A DNA stretch of 64,000 nucleotides from Bacillota bacterium (GTDB lineage Bacteria; Bacillota; Clostridia; Christensenellales; SZUA-584): contig JAEYZN010000007.1 in assembly GCA_023428025.1 (NCBI GenBank), positions 1 through 64,000 on the forward strand, in the 5' to 3' direction. This document shows positions 52,664 through 60,478 of this stretch, one piece after another. Each line of letters opens with the position of its first letter. The stretch's first letter is position 1. The notes beneath the pieces were generated by a model, which was not told the origin of the DNA, ran no database searches, and saw only the letters and a list, made by a program, of their open reading frames with translations. The position numbers were made by a program, and so were the translations under genes.

Positions 52664-53445
52664 GAAGCCAGTCCCGCCAGCATTTGATCAATGGAGGAGA
52701 ACATGTGCTGGAAGATCACACTGGTGAAGCTCACATACACCGGGATCACCAGCAGCAGCATCAGAAAGCCCAGCATGATTTTGAGGGGGATGCCCACCAC
52801 GAACACGTTCATCTGCGGGATCGCCCTCACGATGAATCCCATCACCACTTCGCCCAGCAGGCCCGACGCTATCAGCGGCATCGCCACATTCACGGCCAGC
52901 AGGAACGCCAGTGCGAACACTTCCAGCGCCGCCATTCCGATGGCCGGATTGAGCGCCACCTCGCCCACGGGTATATTGTCAAAGGTTGAGCGGACGATGT
53001 AGATCAGCTGCAAATGCCCGTTCACTCCAAAAAATGCGATCAGCAGACCCATGTTGAGCAAACTGCCTGATATCGGCACGCTGATGTTGCTCTGCACATC
53101 GAACACGCCCACCATGCCGAAGCCCATCTGCATGTCTATCAGCTGTCCCGCCGTCTGCACCACCGAGAAAAACAGCGTGGTCACAAACCCCAGCACCAGC
53201 CCGAACAGCAGCTCCTTGACGCACAGCATTACGAATTCGATCACGCCATTGTATTGGACCGCTGCCGTCAGCGGGTTCCCCGCGAATATCACATACGTGA
53301 CCAGGATGCAGAATGTGATCTTGAGCGTATTGGGCAGATTCCTCCGCCCGAATATGGGCGACGAGATGATAAGCGAACTCACGCGGAGCAGCATCAGTAT
53401 GAAGTAGTCCAGATTCGCTGTTATCGCGCCCAAAACCCCGTCCAT
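52660..53445 (-). CDS. fliR: Flagellar export gate protein FliR
   Basis: This is an integral membrane component of the FliPQR export channel, 261 residues long, very hydrophobic. Family stretches are YFILMLLRVSSLIISSPIFGRRNLPN and FVTTLFFSVVQTAGQLIDMQMGFGMVGVFD. It lies between fliQ and flhB. Confidence 0.96.
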   Translation of the reverse strand: MDGVLGAITANLDYFILMLLRVSSLIISSPIFGRRNLPNTLKITFCILVTYVIFAGNPLTAAVQYNGVIEFVMLCVKELLFGLVLGFVTTLFFSVVQTAGQLIDMQMGFGMVGVFDVQSNISVPISGSLLNMGLLIAFFGVNGHLQLIYIVRSTFDNIPVGEVALNPAIGMAALEVFALAFLLAVNVAMPLIASGLLGEVVMGFIVRAIPQMNVFVVGIPLKIMLGFLMLLLVIPVYVSFTSVIFQHMFSSIDQMLAGLAS

Positions 53446-53454
53446 GTCCCCTCG

Positions 53455-53724
53455 CTACCGAAGCATCGTTGTCGCGTATCCGAACATGCGGGCCGAAAAC
53501 TCCGTCATGGTGGACAGCATCATACCGCCGAAAGCCAGCAGCGCCAGCAGTATCGCGACGATCTTGGGCACAAACGCAAGCGTCTGCTCGTTGATCTGCG
53601 TCGTCGCCTGAAATATCGATATCACCACGCCCACCACCAGCGCCACGATCATGATGGGCGCCGCCACGGTCAGTATTGTTGTCACCGCGTCCTGCATGAC
53701 GGTGATGATTTCTGCCTGATCCAA
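53455..53724 (-). CDS. fliQ: Flagellar export gate protein FliQ
   Basis: This 89-residue protein has two membrane helices and the family block VVGVVISIFQATTQINEQTLAFVPKI. The start is TTG, with GGAGG 9 bases upstream. It forms the export channel with FliP and FliR. Confidence 0.96.
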   Translation of the reverse strand: MDQAEIITVMQDAVTTILTVAAPIMIVALVVGVVISIFQATTQINEQTLAFVPKIVAILLALLAFGGMMLSTMTEFSARMFGYATTMLR

Positions 53725-53776
53725 CCTGCTTTTCCTCCTTCGTTGTTGTCTGCCGGGAACCTGCGGTCAGGGCCCG

Positions 53777-54595
53777 CTAGCCGAAGCTGGCCAGCAGCGT
53801 CTTTACCGTCATCGTCCAGCCGTCCACCAGCACAAACAGCAGCACCTTGAACGGCAGCGATATCACAATGGGCGGCAGCATCATCATGCCCATCGACATA
53901 AGGGCGCTGGCCACGATCATATCCAGCACGATGAACGGGATGTAGAGCAGGAAACCGATCTGGAAACCTCTCTTGATCTCGCTCGTGATAAAGGCGGGGA
54001 TCAGTGTCACGTTGGACACATCCTCGGGGCTCGTGATCTCTTTGTCCTTTTCGGACACCGATATAAAGAAGTTCAGGTCATCCTTATATGTCTGTTTGAG
54101 CATGAATTCGCGTACCGGCTCCATGGCCTGCTCAAACGCCTCTTCCTGCGTGATCTCTCCCGCTGTATACGGCTGGTACGCGTTCACGTTGATATCATCG
54201 ATCACCGGCGACATCACAAAAAACGTAAGGAACAGCGCCAGCCCGATGAGCACCTGGTTGGGCGGCATCTGCTGCAGGCCAAGGCCGTTGCGGATGAGCG
54301 ACAGCACGATGATGATGCGCGGAAAGCAGGTGAGCATGATGAGTATCGACGGCAGCACCGACAGCACGGTCAGCAGCAGCACGATATCCACCGTCTCGGA
54401 ACGGTTTCCCAGCAAGCCGCCAAGCGGACTGTCCTCGTCGGAACTGTTGCTGTCCGGCAGAATCGAGCAGCCTGCCAGCACCAGCACCAACAGCAGGCCC
54501 AGCGCCACCGCGACAATCAGTTTCTTGTTCACACGGCTGCGCCGCTTTTTCATCGCCGGGGCCGGAGCGGACGCCAGCATGGGTCTTATGGTCAT
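53777..54595 (-). CDS. fliP: Flagellar export gate protein FliP with a lipobox-like N terminus
   Basis: This 272-residue protein is the core of the FliPQR channel. It has family stretches (LLTVLSVLPSILIMLTCFPRIIIVLSLIRNGLGLQQMPPNQVLIGLALFLTFF) and the closing LPFKVLLFVLVDGWTMTV. The N terminus is unusual: a basic segment, a hydrophobic stretch and LVLAGC with C43, which reads like a lipoprotein signal. The coupled start (ATGA overlap with fliO, GGAGG 6 bases before) is well supported. Confidence 0.95.
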   Translation of the reverse strand: MTIRPMLASAPAPAMKKRRSRVNKKLIVAVALGLLLVLVLAGCSILPDSNSSDEDSPLGGLLGNRSETVDIVLLLTVLSVLPSILIMLTCFPRIIIVLSLIRNGLGLQQMPPNQVLIGLALFLTFFVMSPVIDDINVNAYQPYTAGEITQEEAFEQAMEPVREFMLKQTYKDDLNFFISVSEKDKEITSPEDVSNVTLIPAFITSEIKRGFQIGFLLYIPFIVLDMIVASALMSMGMMMLPPIVISLPFKVLLFVLVDGWTMTVKTLLASFG

Positions 54596-55092
54596 TCGCG
54601 TCCTCCGTTCCCGCCGCCGGTCCGGTTTCTTCTCTCTTCCATGGCGCGGTTCATCTGCTCGAGTATGTCTTCCGTGGGCCGCGCGCCGGGCTTTGCCGTC
54701 CCGCCCTTTTGTTCCTTATACTGCATGCGCGCCTTGGCGAGATCAGCCTGGGCGTTTTTGGCGTTGCTGAAAAAAGACGATGCTTTGGCAAAAAAGCCTG
54801 CTTCGCCCGCGCCTGAAGACGGCTCCGGGATATCGCCCAAAGCCTCCTTATCGAATTCTCCCAATGTATTGATGGATTGGTTGGTGACGCCAATCAGCAG
54901 ATATTTTCCGCCGACCTCAGTCAGGTACAGGCTCTTGTCCTTGGCGAGCGCCATGCGGTCAAGAACGCTGATGTACTGGCTCTTCATGATGCGCCGTGTC
55001 TTTTTAGAAAAGTATTTCGTCATGAAATAAGCGCCGACAAGCACGGCCACCATCACGACAATATAAAAAAGTGTAGACCCCATATTGTCCAT
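54592..55092 (-). CDS. fliO: Flagellar biosynthetic protein FliO/FliZ
   Basis: FliO assists FliP assembly. The 166-residue protein has one N-terminal membrane helix (LFYIVVMVAVLVGAYFMTKYF) and the FliO-type SH3-like part (SQYISVLDRMALAKDKSLYLTEVGGKYLLIGVTNQSINTL). ATG 55092 follows GGGGGG at 7 bases. It overlaps fliP by 4 bases. Confidence 0.9.
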   Translation of the reverse strand: MDNMGSTLFYIVVMVAVLVGAYFMTKYFSKKTRRIMKSQYISVLDRMALAKDKSLYLTEVGGKYLLIGVTNQSINTLGEFDKEALGDIPEPSSGAGEAGFFAKASSFFSNAKNAQADLAKARMQYKEQKGGTAKPGARPTEDILEQMNRAMEERRNRTGGGNGGRE

Positions 55093-55168
55093 AGACAAAC
55101 CCCCCTACGGTCTACACTTTATATACCCCTAATAAATTGCCTGAAACAGTTTTTGTTTTCCGGCAGAT

Positions 55169-55462
55169 TTACAGCTGCATGCCCATCACGTCATTATAGG
55201 CCTGGACGACCTTGTTTCTGATCTGGACCGCGAGGTTCAGCGCCAGTTCCGCCTTTTGCGCCTCGATGACCGGCGTGTGCAGATCGTCCGTCTCGCCCGT
55301 CAGCAGCTCGGCGTTCTGCACCTGCACGGCGCTTTCAGCATCCTGCGCATTGCCCATCGCCTCGCTGAGCAAATCGGTGAAATTGCTGCCTGCAGATGCG
55401 GTTTTGGTGGAGCCGGTGCTGTTCAGGCTCGATACTAGATTGCTGATTTGACTGATTTCCAT
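55169..55462 (-). CDS. fliE: Flagellar hook-basal body protein FliE
   Basis: FliE links the MS ring to the rod. The 97-residue protein ends with the conserved PVIEAQKAELALNLAVQIRNKVVQAYNDVMGMQL. It follows flgC in the rod-gene block but is followed by fliO instead of fliF. Confidence 0.94.
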   Translation of the reverse strand: MEISQISNLVSSLNSTGSTKTASAGSNFTDLLSEAMGNAQDAESAVQVQNAELLTGETDDLHTPVIEAQKAELALNLAVQIRNKVVQAYNDVMGMQL

Positions 55463-55506
55463 GGCTTATTCCCCCTGCTTTCGTTCAGTTAGGGCATAAA
55501 ATCGCC

Positions 55507-55929
55507 CTATCGGCCGATCTCCAGCGCCTTCATCGCCATGCCCTTGGTGGCGTTCAGCGCCGTCACATTGGCTTCATACGACCGGGTGGCCGACATCAGA
55601 TCGATAATTTCCTCGGCCTCGTCCACGTTGGGCAGCGCCACATAGCCGTTTGCGTCGGCATCCGGATGGTCCGGGTCATACTCGTATTCGAAATCCGACT
55701 GGTCCTCCACGATCCGGGACACCACCACGCCGCCGCCCTTCGCTTCGTTCAGTATCGACGAAAACGTCAGTGGCTGCTCCTGCAGCACCGACACGCGGCG
55801 CCGGTAAGGCCCGCCGTTTTCGGTCCTGGTGGTGTTCGCGTTGGCAATGTTCTCACTGATCACGTCCATGCGCATGCGCTGTGCCGTCAGTGCCGAAGCG
55901 CTGACGTCCAAAGAGTTCAGAAAACCCAT
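55507..55929 (-). CDS. flgC: Flagellar rod protein FlgC
   Basis: This proximal-rod protein of 140 residues has the N-terminal rod motif (LDVSASALTAQRMRMDVISENIANANTTRT) and the C-terminal VDEAEEIIDLMSATRSYEANVTALNATKGMAMKALEI. Confidence 0.96.
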   Translation of the reverse strand: MGFLNSLDVSASALTAQRMRMDVISENIANANTTRTENGGPYRRRVSVLQEQPLTFSSILNEAKGGGVVVSRIVEDQSDFEYEYDPDHPDADANGYVALPNVDEAEEIIDLMSATRSYEANVTALNATKGMAMKALEIGR

Positions 55930-55935
55930 TTAGCT

Positions 55936-56334
55936 TCACTTCCCTTCGTTAATAGCCAGGCTGAGCTTACGGAATTCGCTGGTCAGCTGCTGCACCAGCG
56001 TGTTGTAATAAATCTGGTTCTTGGCCAGCTCCGCGTTTTCCGTGTCTATATTCACGTTGTTGCCGTCCATGCGGTACGTGGTGTTCGTGTCCCGCGTCAC
56101 CGTGGCCTGCGGCATCGTGCCTTCAAAATCGATATGACCCTCCCGGGTCTTTTTGGCGGCAAAGCCGTCCTGCGCCAGCGCATTTTTAAAAGCCGACTCG
56201 AAAGACACCGATGAGCTTTTGAAGTTTGGCGTATCCACGTTGGCAATGTTGTTGGCGATCACCTCGTTGCGCAGCCACGACGCATCAAGGCCCGCTTTCA
56301 GCACATTAACATTTCCGAAAAGTTTGTCGATCAA
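55936..56334 (-). CDS. flgB: Flagellar rod protein FlgB
   Basis: This proximal-rod protein of 132 residues has WLRNEVIANNIANVDTPNFKSSSVSFESAF and the tail VQQLTSEFRKLSLAINEGK. The start codon is TTG with GGGGAG 9 bases before it. Confidence 0.95.
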   Translation of the reverse strand: MIDKLFGNVNVLKAGLDASWLRNEVIANNIANVDTPNFKSSSVSFESAFKNALAQDGFAAKKTREGHIDFEGTMPQATVTRDTNTTYRMDGNNVNIDTENAELAKNQIYYNTLVQQLTSEFRKLSLAINEGK

Positions 56335-56349
56335 CAGGCAACACTCCCC

Positions 56350-57042
56350 TTATCTGTTTTCGTATTGTCCATAGTATTTCAGCACCTTGTCCACATAGCC
56401 GCGGACACCTGCGGATATTCGTTCATACTGGCCCAAATCATTCGCGTTGGTGATATCGTAAGACGCGATCCGGCCCGGCCCGGTGTTGTATGCCGCCAGC
56501 GCCAGCCGGACATCGCCAAAACGCTGCAACTGCTTCGCCAGATAGGAAGCGCCGCCCATCACGTTCTGATACGGATCAAACGGATCGGTAACGCCCAGTT
56601 CGCCGGCTGTTCCCGGCATCAGCTGCATCAGCCCCAGCGCACCCGCGCCCGATACCGCGTTGGAACGGAACGAGGATTCCGTCTGGATCACCGCGCGGAT
56701 CAGGTCCGGATCGAGGCCGGTGCTGCGCGCCGCCTTCTCGATCGCCACATCCACTTCGCTGCCGGTTGCCGCCGCCGTGCTGCCGGTATAACCGGTGTAG
56801 GCATCCGCGGCGAATGAGCTGCCGTTCGCAGGCTGGACAGCCGCTTCTGATGTGCCGGAATACAACGCCATCTGCTGCTGCACGTTGCTCAGTATGTCCG
56901 CAAAAGCCGATTGGGGGCTGCCGCATTTGGCAGCCTTCTCCTGAATGATACTCTCCAGCCGGCCCAGCTTTGATAAATAGATGCTGTTTGCGTTTGTCAT
57001 AAACCTCTGTCCGTCTGTCTTTGACCCCTTTACATCAATCAA
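56350..57042 (-). CDS. Lytic transglycosylase (flagellum-associated)
   Basis: This 230-residue SLT-type lytic transglycosylase has the catalytic glutamate in VIQTESSFRSNAVSGAGALGLMQLMPGTA and the closing LALAAYNTGPGRIASYD. No signal peptide is evident, which suggests export through the flagellar system, as for rod-assembly muramidases. Its place before flgB supports local opening of the wall for the rod. The start may be TTG 57042 (GAGAGGG 6 bases before) or ATG 57000. Confidence 0.9.
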   Translation of the reverse strand: MIDVKGSKTDGQRFMTNANSIYLSKLGRLESIIQEKAAKCGSPQSAFADILSNVQQQMALYSGTSEAAVQPANGSSFAADAYTGYTGSTAAATGSEVDVAIEKAARSTGLDPDLIRAVIQTESSFRSNAVSGAGALGLMQLMPGTAGELGVTDPFDPYQNVMGGASYLAKQLQRFGDVRLALAAYNTGPGRIASYDITNANDLGQYERISAGVRGYVDKVLKYYGQYENR

Positions 57043-57103
57043 TACAAACCCTCTCTATACGGAGGCCTGTCAGATTGATACACCGAATAAATGGGTTTGA
57101 AAC

Positions 57104-57132
57104 AAAAAAATGAACGGATTTCTTATCCGTCC
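57104..57132 (-). terminator. Terminator after the fliD-fliS-fliT-yaaR genes
   Basis: On the minus strand GGACGGAT pairs with ATCCGTTC (one G-U) around AAGAA, followed by A then TTTTTTT. It separates yaaR from the transglycosylase-flgB operon. Confidence 0.85.
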
Positions 57133-57148
57133 ATACAATAGGGCTCCA

Positions 57149-57604
57149 TTACATGAAAAGGTCCACCAGCAGCCCGCGGATATCGTCCACCATCTGCAGT
57201 ATGCGGATATTGTCCTGCTGGTCTGCGAGAATCTCCCGGGTCAGGTCCTCCAGCTTCTGATTGATGCTGCGGATGACGAAATGCACCTTGTGTCGGCCGC
57301 GCTGGTCGAAAGATTCGGCTTTATGCCCTGCAAAGGCGTTGTTTGCCGCTTCGTTCAGCAGTTCGCCGATCAGCCCACGATAGTCCATGACCGCTTTGAG
57401 ATCCGCCTTCTGCTTGATCCGCTCTCCCTGCTTGCGTATCCGCTCCTGCAGGTCCTGCATATACCGCTCGTACTGCGCCTCTCCCAGCGTTGTCAGCTGG
57501 CGCGCGAACGCCAGCGCATGGCCGCTGCCATCGGGCCTTTCCTTTACGGCGGCAACCCTTTGATTATCCGATATGAAATGGTTGATGTCTTCAACCTTCA
57601 TCAT
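57149..57604 (-). CDS. YaaR family protein (DUF327)
   Basis: This 151-residue helical protein has the YaaR hallmarks (ALAFARQLTTLGEAQYERYMQDLQERIRKQGERIKQKADLKAVMDYRGLIGELLNEA, and FVIRSINQKLEDLTREILADQQDNIRILQMVDDIRGLLVDLF). The family often sits in flagellar loci. The function is unknown. Confidence 0.88.
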   Translation of the reverse strand: MMKVEDINHFISDNQRVAAVKERPDGSGHALAFARQLTTLGEAQYERYMQDLQERIRKQGERIKQKADLKAVMDYRGLIGELLNEAANNAFAGHKAESFDQRGRHKVHFVIRSINQKLEDLTREILADQQDNIRILQMVDDIRGLLVDLFM

Positions 57605-57640
57605 TGCTGCTCCAAGTCTGATATTTTCCGGGCTTTGAGA

Positions 57641-58066
57641 CTATTTGTTGGCATCCACGAAGAAAGCGTCTTCCGGCTCGATCGGCCGGGCGTAATGCCC
57701 CACACCTTTCTTTGTCTGGTTCAGATGCCGGATCTGTTCCCGGTACTTTTGCAGCTTATCCTGCGCCAGCGCCGTGTTCTCCTCGTCCTGCCAGAGCGTC
57801 TGGCCCACAATGCCGCGAATCTCTTTCTTGAGCGCCACCACCTCAAGGTCGTCATCCGCGTTGAAATCGTGCTCCGCCCGTGTCAGGGCATCAATCTGGG
57901 TGATGAGCGTCTGGCGCCCGCCTATCGCCCTGGCAAAAGCATCGATCCTGTCCTGCTGTAGCTCCGTCTTGATCTGCATGGTCATCTCCAGCATTTTGCT
58001 GAGAAGCTCTTTTTTCTGGATGAGTATTCTCATCAACTCGGCTTTTTCCTGTGTGTTCATGTTCAT
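57641..58066 (-). CDS. FliT/FlgN-like flagellar chaperone
   Basis: This 141-residue, mostly helical protein (ELMRILIQKKELLSKMLEMTMQIKTELQQDRIDAFARAIGGRQTLITQIDAL) lies directly after fliS, where FliT, the FliD chaperone, is expected. Sequence identity to FliT is too weak to be certain by eye. It overlaps the fliS stop by 4 bases. Confidence 0.75.
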   Translation of the reverse strand: MNMNTQEKAELMRILIQKKELLSKMLEMTMQIKTELQQDRIDAFARAIGGRQTLITQIDALTRAEHDFNADDDLEVVALKKEIRGIVGQTLWQDEENTALAQDKLQKYREQIRHLNQTKKGVGHYARPIEPEDAFFVDANK

Positions 58067-58467
58067 TCACTTTCATACTCAAAATGAGTGACCGTTTTGT
58101 TTTCTTTCTGCACCTGCACCCAGGTGTCGCGCAGGCTGCTCATGATCTCCACCAAAGTGTCGATTATGGACGCTTCTTTTGAAGAATTGGCCTGTATGAT
58201 CTGCCGGTGAACATATTCATAGATCGCCATCAGATCCTTCGCGATATCATACTGGAAATCCAGGCCCATGATCAGTTCCATCACGATGTCCTGTGCTTTT
58301 TGCAGATTGTTGTTGGCCGCTTCATAGTCCTGCTTGCCGATCGCCATCTGTCCCAGCCGCAAGCGCTTGATGCATCCTGTATAGAGCATTACCACCAGTT
58401 CCATGGGCGTGGCCATCATCACATCATGTTTTACATATTGTTGATACGAATTTGCCAATACAGCCAT
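58063..58467 (-). CDS. fliS: Flagellin export chaperone FliS
   Basis: FliS binds flagellin's C terminus in the cytoplasm. The 134-residue protein has the conserved NSYQQYVKHDVMMATPMELVVMLYTGCIKRL and the IYEYVHRQIIQANSSKEASIIDTLVEIMSSLRDTW block. I chose ATG 58467 (GAGGAG 10 bases before); the longer frame has no support. Confidence 0.95.
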   Translation of the reverse strand: MAVLANSYQQYVKHDVMMATPMELVVMLYTGCIKRLRLGQMAIGKQDYEAANNNLQKAQDIVMELIMGLDFQYDIAKDLMAIYEYVHRQIIQANSSKEASIIDTLVEIMSSLRDTWVQVQKENKTVTHFEYESE

Positions 58468-58502
58468 TAAAATCGCACTCCTCGCAAATATATATTTTAT
58501 AC

Positions 58503-60002
58503 TTAGGAAGTAAACAGTGATGACAACCAGCTGGACTGGCTGTTCATCATGGACAATGCCGATTCCATCGCAGTAAACCGGGCCCACAACGCCTGTTCTT
58601 TCGTGGAGAGCTTATCCAGCAGAGAAGCCTCCATATTTTCCGAATCGCTGATCTGTTTTTCAAGACCGGCCAAAGTATCGTTTGTGGCCGAAGATGTATA
58701 GGCCAACAGCGCGTCCGAAATGCGTATCATCAACCCGGCTTCCTTGAACGCTTCCTTCTTATCGGTGGAAGTCGCTTTGGCCGTAAACAGATTGGTGACC
58801 GCATCCGGGTTGTTCTGCAGCGCGGCCCGCAGCTTGTCCTTGTCCACCGTGATCTTGCCGCCGTCGCCATACGATCCTGTGGTGAGGCCTATATCGGCGG
58901 CCGTCATTCCGACGCTCTCCACCGCCGTATAGAAAGCGCTCCTCATTGTGCTGAGCAGCGATGAAATCGCAGAATCGTTTCTCAGCACACCGCTTTTGGC
59001 TTTGGCTTCCCACAGTTCGATCTCTTTTGTCTCCAGCTCGCCCCGCTGAGCATCAGTCAGGGGCGCATAAGCACGGTAGGTTTTCTCGCTGACCTTATCC
59101 TGCATCGAGGAGATAAGGGCGTTGTATGAGTCGATAAACGAGACGATCTTGTTCAGCGTGCTTTCCACATCCTGTTCGACGCTGAAGTTTATCTCCGTGT
59201 CCGACTGTGCCTTGAGAGAGTATGTGATGCCGTCGATGGTAAAGTTGTTGCTGGACCGGACGACATCCACACCGTTGATCTTGAGTTCTGCGTTCTTCCC
59301 TGTTTCCGTAACGGGCGAAATACCAAACGCGGAATCCTCCGCGGCAAACGCATTGCCGGTCAGGTTCTCGATCTCAACCTTGCTGGCGCTGCCCGTCGTT
59401 TTGGCCGTGAGGGTGAAGCCTTTCGTCAGGCTGCTGTAACTCATGCGCACACCGGCGTCAGACGCGTTGATGGTGCTCATCATGCTGGTGAGCGTGGTGT
59501 CCTCGGTAAACGAGAAAGTTTTGCCATTGATGGAAAACGAGATTGCGCCGTCTTCAAACTCGAGCGGATTCTCGAGCTCGAGGTCTGCCAGCTTGGCGCT
59601 TGTATTCATCGTTTCCCCTTTAAAGGCATTGTTGGCGCCCTTTACAGTTGCCGCGGTTGCCAGCTGGGTGATGCTGTTGATCGTAACCTGGCCTGCGTTC
59701 GCCGATGATCCTGCGCTGACCGACACCGCCGATGTCGATGTCAGCATGGCGACCGAATACGCGTTATATGTGGCTGCCGATAACATGTTGGAGCTTGGGG
59801 CCAATGCGCTCATATTCGTTTGCCGGAAGGCTTTAATCGCCGCATTGATCTCCCGAAGCGCATCCGCTTTCCATTCCAGCTTCGTCGTTGTCTGAGCCTG
59901 CCTGTCCACCTTTACCTGGGCCGAAGCCAGCATGCTTTTAACGATGGATTCTGTATCAAGTCCGGATGACAGTCCGGACAGCCTTATCGGGTTTACTGCC
60001 AT
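58503..60002 (-). CDS. fliD: Flagellar filament capping protein FliD
   Basis: FliD caps the filament and folds incoming flagellin. The 499-residue protein has the N-terminal RLSGLSSGLDTESIVKSML, the central beta domains and the C-terminal coiled coil (LEKQISDSENMEASLLDKLSTKEQALWARFTAMESALSMMNSQSSWLSSLF). ATG 60002 follows AAAGGAGG at 7 bases. Confidence 0.96.
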   Translation of the reverse strand: MAVNPIRLSGLSSGLDTESIVKSMLASAQVKVDRQAQTTTKLEWKADALREINAAIKAFRQTNMSALAPSSNMLSAATYNAYSVAMLTSTSAVSVSAGSSANAGQVTINSITQLATAATVKGANNAFKGETMNTSAKLADLELENPLEFEDGAISFSINGKTFSFTEDTTLTSMMSTINASDAGVRMSYSSLTKGFTLTAKTTGSASKVEIENLTGNAFAAEDSAFGISPVTETGKNAELKINGVDVVRSSNNFTIDGITYSLKAQSDTEINFSVEQDVESTLNKIVSFIDSYNALISSMQDKVSEKTYRAYAPLTDAQRGELETKEIELWEAKAKSGVLRNDSAISSLLSTMRSAFYTAVESVGMTAADIGLTTGSYGDGGKITVDKDKLRAALQNNPDAVTNLFTAKATSTDKKEAFKEAGLMIRISDALLAYTSSATNDTLAGLEKQISDSENMEASLLDKLSTKEQALWARFTAMESALSMMNSQSSWLSSLFTS

Positions 60003-60172
60003 GTTTTTGCCTCCTTTATCAGTGAAACATCTGCCTGAGAAACGCATGCCAAGCCTTCTGCAACCGCTCACCGCAGATATTTGTGACCAGCGTTGTCACT
60101 GCCCGCATTATATCTTAAATTTGCGGACTGTTATTACCAATTATCATTTACGCCAGCCAACCGCATTATATA

Positions 60173-60478
60173 TCAACGGTTTCTGGCGATTCCAAACCGC
60201 CGGCTGTATTTTTCATCCATACTGCTGACGAACACGAGCACCTCGGCCACCACTTTGTACAGCTCTTCGGGAATTTCGTCGCCCATGCTCAGCTTTTGCA
60301 GCATGTTGGACAGCTTATCGTCCCGGACAACATGGACGTTGTTCTCCTTTGCGGTCTCCACGATCCGGTCCGCCATGTAGCCGGTGCCCAGCGCCACCAC
60401 ATAGGGCGCGTCTGCCGTTTCGGAATCGTATTTCAACGCCGCCGCCTGCCGGGTTTCCGGCCTGTCCTGATCCTTCAT
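60173..60478 (-). CDS. fhlB: FlhB C-terminal-domain homologue (FhlB)
   Basis: This 101-residue protein corresponds to the cytoplasmic part of FlhB (AAALKYDSETADAPYVVALGTGYMADRIVETAKENNVHVVRDDKLSNMLQKL, IPEELYKVVAEVLVFV). It lacks the membrane part and the NPTH cleavage site. Such FhlB proteins accompany a FliK-like gene in many Bacillota. The role is probably in export switching. Confidence 0.92.
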   Translation of the reverse strand: MKDQDRPETRQAAALKYDSETADAPYVVALGTGYMADRIVETAKENNVHVVRDDKLSNMLQKLSMGDEIPEELYKVVAEVLVFVSSMDEKYSRRFGIARNR

